DNA of 64,000 nt from Gentiana macrophylla (lineage: Eukaryota; Streptophyta; Magnoliopsida; Gentianales; Gentianaceae): the NCBI GenBank assembly GCA_026214975.1, contig CM047814.1, positions 23,414,558 through 23,478,557 on the forward strand, read 5' to 3'. The translations under genes were made by a program, and so were the position numbers. Shown here one piece after another: positions 57,480-64,000 of the stretch. The notes below the pieces were generated by a model, which saw nothing but the letters and a program-made list of their open reading frames with translations, did no database searches and had not been told where the DNA came from. Position 1 is the stretch's first letter; each line of letters starts with the position of its first letter.

Positions 57480-58961
57480 GGTAAAGGGTAGACACGGAGA
57501 TTGGTCTTCAAGAAGGCAAAGCGCGGATTACCCAAAGGTTTGGTGAGAAGATCCGCAAGTTGGTCTTTGGAGGTGAGGAAGGCAACAGTGAGTTTCTTGG
57601 CTGCGATGAGCTCCCGGACGTGGTGGAAATCAATCTCAATATGCTTGAGTGCGGCGTGGAATACCGGGTTGTGGGCTGTGTATGTGGCCCAATATTGTCA
57701 CACCAAAGCGTCGGAGTAGCGTGGTAATAAGCATGTCGGTGAGAAGACTACGAATCCACTGGATTTCCGAGGCGGTATTGGAGAGAGTCTTGTATTCGGC
57801 TTCCGTGCTACTCTTGGAAACGGTAAAATGCTGTTTGGAACGCCAGCTAACAAGATGATCACCAAGAAAGATGCAATAGGCACCAATAGAACGCCGAGTA
57901 TCGTGGTCGGCCGCCTAATCCGAGTCGAAAATGCCCATGGTGGGGAGTAGAAATGGCGGGAAAAATAAAGTCCTCGTAAATCGTAGCCTTTAAGTAGCGA
58001 AGGCGCTTGACCGCCAACCAATGAGCCTCAGTAGGGGCATGCATAAACTTGCTCGCCTTATGAACCGCAAAGGCAATGTCGGGGCGAGTAAAACCAAGGT
58101 ATTGAAGACCGCCAACAATCGTGCGATACAAAGCAGGATCCGAGAACAACGGACCGGGGTCATGATGTAACCGAGTGGAGGCAGCCATAGGGGTGGAACA
58201 CGGCTTGGACTTGTCCATATTCGCTTTCTACAATAGGTTGAAGATATACTTACGCTGCGTGAGAAACAGACCATCCGGAGTGTGTAACGCTTCAACACCC
58301 AAAAAATAGGAAAGGGTGTCAAGATCCTTGACCGGAAAGTGAGTGCCAAGGAACCGGATAACCTGTTCAATGTGAGCCGAACTGTTGCCAGTAATAATAA
58401 CATCATCCACATAGATCAAAACATAAAGCCGTATGGTGCCACGCGAATAAACATAGAGGGAGGTATCGGCTTTGGAGCCAACAAAACCAAACTGAGCAAG
58501 AACATCCGTGAACCGAGAAAACCAGGCCCGGGGTGCCTGCTTAAGGCCATATAAACTGCGCTTCAGCCGACAAACGTAGTCAGGGTGATCTGGATGAGCG
58601 AAACCCGGGGGTTGGGCCATATAAACAGTCTCTGTAAGGTTGCCATGGAGGAAGGCATTTTGAATATCAACCTGACGTAGTGACCAACCTGCGCGAAAAT
58701 GCCAAGTGATAACAAAATGCGTATGGTAACCGGTTTGACAACAGGATCAAAGGTCTCGGCGTAATCAATACCCGGTGCCTGGTGAAAGCCTTTGGCTACC
58801 AAACGAGCCTTGTGACGCTCAAGATGGCCATCCGCGTTAAGTTTGGTGCGAAAGACCCACTTATTCCCTACTATATTCATATTAGGGCGATAGGGCACAA
58901 GTTCCCACGTGTTAGTGCAGTAGAGAGCATTAATCTCATCTTGCATGGCATCACGCCACAC
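57480..58961 (-). pseudogene. copia reverse transcriptase and RNase H (degenerate)
   Basis: Motifs on the minus strand: [39 protein letters not shown], a frame change near 58,600-58,690, [20 protein letters not shown], the catalytic LIYVDDVIITG (about 58,400), LSYFLGVEA, then KPCSTPMA and YRTIVGGLQYLGFTRPDIAF. RNase H follows in broken frames down to 57,480. The YVDD box is intact. Confidence 0.88.
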
Positions 58962-59021
58962 CTTGTGTTTGACGGCCTCGAGATAAACAAGTGGGTTCGT
59001 AAAGGGAGGAGGAGGTGGTGA

Positions 59022-61074
59022 CTAAGGCCTTGGGAAGGGATAACGGATAAAGTCGGGTTTTGTTTGGGTCGCAGGACTGGGTGCGGGTGCAGTGGTCATA
59101 GGGTGAAGAGGTGGAGAGGCTCGGGTGGAGGGAGGGGGTAGGGAAGGGGGTGGAGTGGGGGGGGGGCGGTGGTGGGGAGCAGGGGGGTCCTCGGGTGGGG
59201 GTAGGGGTGGTGATTTGGTGGTGCGGGGTGCAGTGGGGTGGGGTGGAAGGAATAAAGGTAGAGGGACGGTGGAAGGAGCAAGAGGTGGGGTGGGCATGGA
59301 TGGTGTATAAGGAAAAACGGTTTCATCAAAAATCATGTGGCGAGCGATATAGACACGACCGGTGGAAAGATCGAGACACTTATAACCATGGTGGGAAGGA
59401 CTGTACCCGAGAAAGATACACGCCTTTGAGCGGAAGTCGGTTTTGTGGCGATTATAAGGACGGAGGTAAGGAAAACAGGCACAACCAAAGACACGAAAGA
59501 AGGAGTAGTCCGGAGGACGGTGGTAGACAAGCTCAAAGGGTGATTTGTTGTTCAAGACATAAGACGGTAAACGGTTTATGATATATGTGGCGGTGGTGAA
59601 AGCATCTTCCCAATAGGGTAAAGGAAGATTGGAGTGGGCAAGGAGGGATAAGTCAACTTCGGTGATTTGGCGATGGCGGCGTTCAATGGCACCGGCTTGT
59701 TCATGGGTGTGAGGAGCGGAACGACAATGTTGGATGCCCAAGTGAGTGAGAGTACGGTCAAAGTGGCGATATTCGCCACCCCAGTCGGTTTGTATGGATT
59801 TTAATTTGGTATTGAAGTGACGTTCGATAAGCGCAAGGAAATTGGGAAAAAATATGCTCAACATCAGATTTTAACTTAATTGGGTAAAACCAAATAAACT
59901 TAGTAAAGTCATCGAGGAAACTGACATAGTATCGATTGCCATAAGTAGAAAATTCGGTGGGACCCCATACATCAGAATAAATCAAATCCAAAGGTTTGCG
60001 AGAGGTAAATTCAGAAGTATATAAAGGAAAACGATGACTTTTAGCTAACTGACACGGAGCACAAACCGCATCCGGTGATTTATTTGGAATTGAAATAGAC
60101 AAACTACGTAAAGCCTGATGAAGGACTGGATAAGAGCAGTGACCGAGACGATAATGCCACTTAGTGAGGGAACTGGAGACCGTGTGATGAGCTTGAATGG
60201 ATCGAGGTGGTGGACTGTGGAAGTGGTAGAGACCGTCACGAACAAAGCCTTTAAGAAGCGTGGTTCCCGAGTAGTCCTTGACAAAGAAACAAGAGGCGTG
60301 AAATTCAAAATACACAGAATTATCTGAACAAAAACGCTGAACATACAATAGATTTTTGGTGAGGACAGGGGAAACGAGGACATTAGACAAGTGATATGTG
60401 TGAGTAGGTGTGGGAAAAGTAGAAGAACCGAAGTGAGAGATAGGCAAACCTGAGCCATCGCCAACGTGAATTTGATCAGTACCGTCGTAGGGTTCAGAGT
60501 TGAGGTTTAGGTTGCGAAAGTCATTGGTGAGGTGGTGAGAGGCACCAGTGTCGGGAAGCCATTCGGTGTTAGGGTTATGGGTCGGGTTTGGTGGGTTACT
60601 TGCATAGGCCTGTGGGGGACGGGGGTTACGGTTATAGTGTGATGCAGCAGCAGGATCAGAGGATTGTTCATACACGTAATAACACGCGCGCGGTATGCCC
60701 GATTTAGCATAAATTTGACATACGAGAGGAGAATCGTTACCAGTAGTTTGCGTTTGACGTTGATTGCCGCGTCCACGGCCACGACCACCACCGCGACCAC
60801 GATAATTAGGAGAGTGACCACCACGTCCACGTGTTGAGCCATTATTGTTCGAGGTGTAGCCAGAATTATTGTTTCCATAAGAAGCATTGGTGCCATAGTT
60901 ATTAGAATTACCGAGGCCAGGAGAGGTGCTTGGACCACGGTTGTATAAGCTGTGAACAGGGCCGGCCGAGGGTGCGGCAAGAGGTGCTGGACAGTGGTGA
61001 TTGATGCGAGCCTCCGTAGTAAGGAGGTGAGCGTAGAGGTCCTCGGCAGTAAAAGCAGGATTCGTGGAGACCAT
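59022..61074 (-). pseudogene. copia gag C-terminus, protease and integrase (frameshifted)
   Basis: A 438-codon frame carries a Gly/Asn/Arg-rich RNA-binding region, the protease site DTGASHH (about 60,530-60,555), the pre-integrase zinc motif (HYRLGH...CAPCQLAKSHRF) and the first half of the integrase (DLIYSDVWGP, FLDDFTKFIWFYP). A frame change near 59,860 leads to KSIQTDWGGEYR, HEQAGAIERRHRQI and FRVFGCACFPYLRPY. The catalytic triad (D, D, E) can be followed. A zinc knuckle of CX2CX4HX4C type is not clear (CQIYAKSGIPRACYY is a remnant). The C-terminal linker is Pro/His-rich. Confidence 0.88.
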
Positions 61075-61089
61075 TGTGACAAGGGGGTC

Positions 61090-61645
61090 ATATTCCGGAC
61101 CTAATCCGGCGAGGAGGTATGTAATGAAATCGTCGGCGGTGAGGGGATGGCCAGCGAGATGAAGTTCATCGGCGAGGTTTTTGAGTTTGAAGTAGTAAGC
61201 GGAGGCGGAGAGGTCATGTTTGCGAGTGGTGGCGAGTTCCTGCCAGAGCTGAATGAGTTTTGACCGGCTTTGCGGACGCAGCGTTCTTTGAGCGCCGCCG
61301 TGATGGCGGTAGCGTCGGTGAAGTGTAAACTTGCAACAAAACTTCGTCGGAGAGAGAGGCGGTGATGGTTGAGAGTATCATCTGATCGGTGGTTGTCCAA
61401 GCAGCAAAGTCTTCTTCATAGTCAGGATTGACTACGGGTTTGACACCATCGCCGGTAATCATGGGGGACGGCGGCGGAATAGAGCCGTCAATAAACCCAA
61501 AAACACGCTGCCCTCGAAGGTAGGGCATGATTTGGGCTTTCCAGAGGTTGTAGTTTGTCCTTGTTAGCTTTGTGATGTGAAGCGACGAACGGGGAGTGAA
61601 GGTCGGGTACTTAGCCGCGGTGACGGAGCCTTCGTCATCAGACAT
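61090..61645 (-). pseudogene. copia gag N-terminus
   Basis: Starts MSDDEGSVTAAKYPTF at 61,645 and continues LTRTNYNLWKAQIMPYLRG, FGFIDGSIPPP and DQMILSTITASLSDEVLLQV, the UBN2-type gag pattern of copia elements. Near 61,320 the frame slips and gag continues in other frames to about 61,090. The start lies about 200 bp from the primer-binding site. Confidence 0.85.
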
Positions 61646-61857
61646 CGTGGATCAGCAGCAGGGTGAAGCTTAGCTGGTGGTTGTTGGTTTTGGTCCTCCT
61701 TATTTTGTGGAAGGAGGAGAAGGTGATACTGCTGTGCAAGGTGACAGCCGGAGAAGAAGGCCGGAGAAGAAGGCCGGAACTTGGCGGCAGCGTAGGGTTG
61801 TTGAATTAGGGTTTTTTTTTTTGTGTGGTAATTTGGATCAACCTTGCTCTGATACCA

Positions 61858-62004
61858 TGTGGTAATTGTGTATTGTATATTAATTGATTAAAGTGTTACA
61901 ATGGTGGGTATATATATACACCATACATGGGTACAACGGTAATAACAAAGTACAAAGTAATAATAATGTATCAAAACTACGTCGTATCAATCATATCCTC
62001 AACA
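61858..62004 (-). repeat. 5' LTR of the short-LTR copia element
   Basis: 147 bp, TGTGGTAATTG...CCTCAACA, with the primer-binding site directly on its left. Contains TATATATATACACC, possibly the TATA region, which the other LTR has lost. Confidence 0.9.
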
Positions 62005-63436
62005 CGGTTGGACAAAATTTGAACAAATCCTCGGCATGGCAACCTATAATTGATAGAATTAAAAATAAGCTTGATGGTTGGAAAGCTAGGCTTCTTTCGG
62101 TAGGGGGAAGGCTTACCCTTATCAAGGCTGTGCTTGGAAGTTTGCCTCTATACTTCTTCTCTCTATTCCATGCTCCGGACAACTTGATTCACACCTTAGA
62201 AATGTTGAGAGCTAAATTTTTTTGGGGTGGGGGAAACGGGGTGAAAAAAATTTCATGGATTGCTTGGAACTCGATTTTAAAATTCAAGAAGTGTGGGGGG
62301 CTGGGGGTTACAGGTTTAAAAGAGCAAAACGTGGCATTGTTGGGGAAATGGTGGTGGAGGTTTAAAACCGAGGAGAGTAGCTTATGGAGAAAGGTTAGCT
62401 TATGGAGAAAGGTGATCATGGACTTGTATGGTGATGGGGGGGGTTTGAGGGGATTTTAAGTTGGAAGGAAATGGGAAAACATGGGGGAACATTCTTAGAA
62501 ATTGTGTTAGGCTTGAGAGAAAGGGGGTTCATTTGGTGAATTCTTTGAGATGGATTGTGGGAGATGGAAATAGTATAAGTTTTTGGATAGATGTGTGGAC
62601 TAGAAATGGCACTCTTAAGGAGTTATATCCTAGGTCATTTCTACTTAGCTTTGGATAAAGATCATAGGGTGGGAGACAAATGGAGAGGGGGGTGGGTTTG
62701 GAATTGGAGGAGAAATTTAAGAGGGAGGGAGTTGGGGGATTTCGATGATCTTTGTCTTTTAATTTCTAACGTTTCGGTTAACAGGTTATCCAAAGACACA
62801 CCTAGGTGGATTCACAACAATAAAGGTCTCTTTGCGGTTAATGGATTAAAAGCTCTTATGAGAAGGTTGGATGCTTCAAATTCGGTCAACGTCCACAAGT
62901 GGTTTTGGAACCCCATCATACCCTCAAAAATCAATATCTTTGGATGGAGAGCAAGAATAGGAAGACTACTACTACTGGAAAATCTAGTGAAACGTGGAAT
63001 CAACATTTCCGAGGTGAATTGTCCTATTGAAACTACTGCTTTAGAATGTGAAAACCACATCTTGGTCTCTTGCCCCTTAGAGATGAATGTGTGGTTACTC
63101 ACGTATCAATGGTGTAACATTGCGGAACCGACTCCTAGTAATCTGGATGAGTTTTTTAGTCTCTACAAAAAAGTCCCTGTTTTAAAGAAGAATAAAAGGC
63201 TTTGGGATGCAATAGCAAAATCGGTTATTTGGTTACTTTGGAACAAGCGGAATGACTCGGTATTTAACGCTAAAGCGTGTACAGTCAAAGGCACATTTGA
63301 AGAAATTCAAATTAGAAGCTACGATTGGATCACTGTTCGAAAAAATCTTGAGGATAAAATCGCATGGAAAGATTGGTATAGCAACCACTTTGCTATGTTA
63401 ATGTTCTATTTGCCCTCTTGTCTTTCTCTGTGTTAA
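62005..63436 (+). pseudogene. LINE C-terminal part (RT end and zf-RVT)
   Basis: Begins GQNLNKSSAWQPIIDR, then WKARLLSVGGRLTLIKAVL, LPLYFFSLFHAP, KFFWGG and KKISWIAW, typical of plant LINE ORF2 after the RT palm. After frame changes near 62,455 and 62,600, a long frame (62,591-63,436) carries KWFWNPIIPSKINIFGWRAR and CENHILVSCPLEMNVW, the zinc-finger-like zf-RVT domain. The stop at 63,434-63,436 is followed by about 200 bp of 3' UTR and the poly(A) tail. Confidence 0.88.
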
Positions 63437-63649
63437 GGTTTGATGGTCGCCAATTTTGGCTTGAATTGCCACTTGATGTTTTAGCTCTGCTTTTACCTTT
63501 CCCAGTATTGGGTGAGATGAGTTAAGGCTTTAGTCTCCTGTTTCTTCTAGATTCTGCTTTTCTTTCGATTGGATTGTAATCGTATTATGTAGCAATTTGC
63601 TACCCTTATTTTATATAATGATTGCGGTTCAAAAAAAAAAAAAAAAAAA

Positions 63650-64000
63650 TCAAGTGTAAACGTTGGTTGAGAAAATAATCGCCTTGATGATGATTTTTTC
63701 AAAAAGCTCTAGGAATCGGACACTCAAAGAGACAATGCCATGAAGTCTCCTCCTTGTATTACATATTTGATGAGATACCATTTCCTAATCTACTTGTTTT
63801 CAATCTCAAGAAGCTATAGGGAGGGAATTATTAAAAATCTTCCAAAGTAAATGCTTGATGCGTGCATTGACGGACCTACATATAGCCAAGGGGGGCAATT
63901 GTCTATCTTAATCCGAATAAAATACATTAAAATTTGTACGATACATATAGTTTGCCCCCCTTAAATTTTTTATTTGCCTTTAAAAATTTTATTGCCCCCC
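63650..64000 (-). pseudogene. Small LINE zf-RVT fragment and GC-run transposon-like end
   Basis: The minus strand at about 63,705-63,765 reads EETSWHCLFECPIPRAF, matching the zf-RVT pattern of plant LINEs; nothing else of that element is visible. From about 63,880 the sequence holds CCAAGGGGGGCAATTG and runs of C (GCCCCCC at the window end), similar in style to the segment at 40,460-40,515 and to ends of hAT-like elements. The feature is cut by the window edge. Confidence 0.45.

Larger units (their letters stand above)
57350..62004 (-). mobile_element. Short-LTR copia retrotransposon (Ale/Retrofit-like) inside the LINE
   Basis: 4,655 bp with CGGTT target duplications (57,345-57,349 and 62,005-62,009). 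LTRs are only 112 bp (57,350-57,461) and 147 bp (61,858-62,004). The primer-binding site TGGTATCAGAGCAAGG (61,842-61,857, minus) is immediately beside the right LTR. The polypurine tract ATTGCGGGGGCG abuts the left one. Gene order on the minus strand is gag, protease, integrase, RT, RNase H. Small size, short LTRs and a compact gag point to the Ale/Retrofit group. Frames are interrupted at several points, so it is defective as sequenced. Confidence 0.92.
54950..63649 (+). mobile_element. L1-type LINE, split by a copia element
   Basis: Plus-strand pieces in order: endonuclease (about 54,990-55,650), reverse transcriptase (55,680-57,349), then after the copia insertion the rest of RT and the C-terminal zf-RVT region (62,005-63,436). 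An untranslated tail follows, ending in 19 A at 63,631-63,649. Removing the insert joins MPV to GQNLNKS exactly through the CGGTT duplication. Frame changes occur near 55,370-55,480, 55,640-55,700, 56,150-56,400 and 56,815-56,890. The 5' end (ORF1 and the start of the endonuclease) is missing, so this is a 5'-truncated, dead copy. Target duplication not identified. Confidence 0.88.

Noticed and set aside
59096..59581. ORFs of 77-156 codons rich in Pro/His or Gly
   Set aside because: They are alternative frames of the proline-rich linker after the copia integrase.

Overview
The window is nuclear DNA from a flowering plant, almost certainly a eudicot. The evidence is spliced genes with GT-AG introns, three plant-type protein genes, and a dense load of plant retrotransposons, MITEs and a SINE. 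No CRISPR array, rRNA gene or bacterial-type operon was seen. Protein and domain names come from recognising motifs by eye; no search was run.

Left part (1-36 kb) is a transposon stack. A CACTA terminus (1-75) abuts a truncated copia LTR (76-808), followed by unassigned AT-rich DNA. From 3,574 to 35,776 lies a stack of four LTR retrotransposons, all pointing left (minus strand). The outermost is a Tat/Retand-like Ty3/gypsy element (TSD GACAA). It keeps a gag start, a tandem-repeat 3' region and two plus-strand (antisense) ORF units carrying plant transposon-type domains. Inside it sits a large non-coding LTR element (LARD-2, 10,146-34,402, TSD AACCG). LARD-2 in turn contains a second non-coding element (LARD-1, 10,156-17,326) at its very edge and a 9.5-kb copia element (20,636-30,137, TSD CTAAT).

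Middle part (36.5-53.5 kb) holds three host genes. They are a GH17 beta-1,3-glucanase with an X8/CBM43 domain (+), the heterotrimeric G-protein beta subunit (+, complete, 377 aa), and a proline-rich PERK-type receptor kinase (-). Introns and spacers carry Stowaway-like MITEs, another MITE, a SINE, a poly(A) retro-insertion and copia debris. From memory this gene set matches the Arabidopsis neighbourhood At4g34440 (PERK5) - At4g34460 (AGB1) - At4g34480 (GH17), so it looks like ancestral microsynteny with retroelements accumulated beside it.

Right part (54-64 kb) is mostly an L1-type LINE on the plus strand (about 54,950-63,649, poly(A) tail). It is split by a 4.65-kb copia element with very short LTRs (57,350-62,004, TSD CGGTT). 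Fragments of other non-LTR elements lie on both sides.

The retrotransposon reading frames are broken by many small indels and stops, whereas the glucanase and G-beta genes read through cleanly. No wholly new system can be claimed. The most interesting structures are the antisense transcription units with their own TATA boxes and introns inside the Tat element, the ordered hairpin array in the copia leader, and the clustered TCGGTCGACCGA palindromes in the LARD-2 LTRs.
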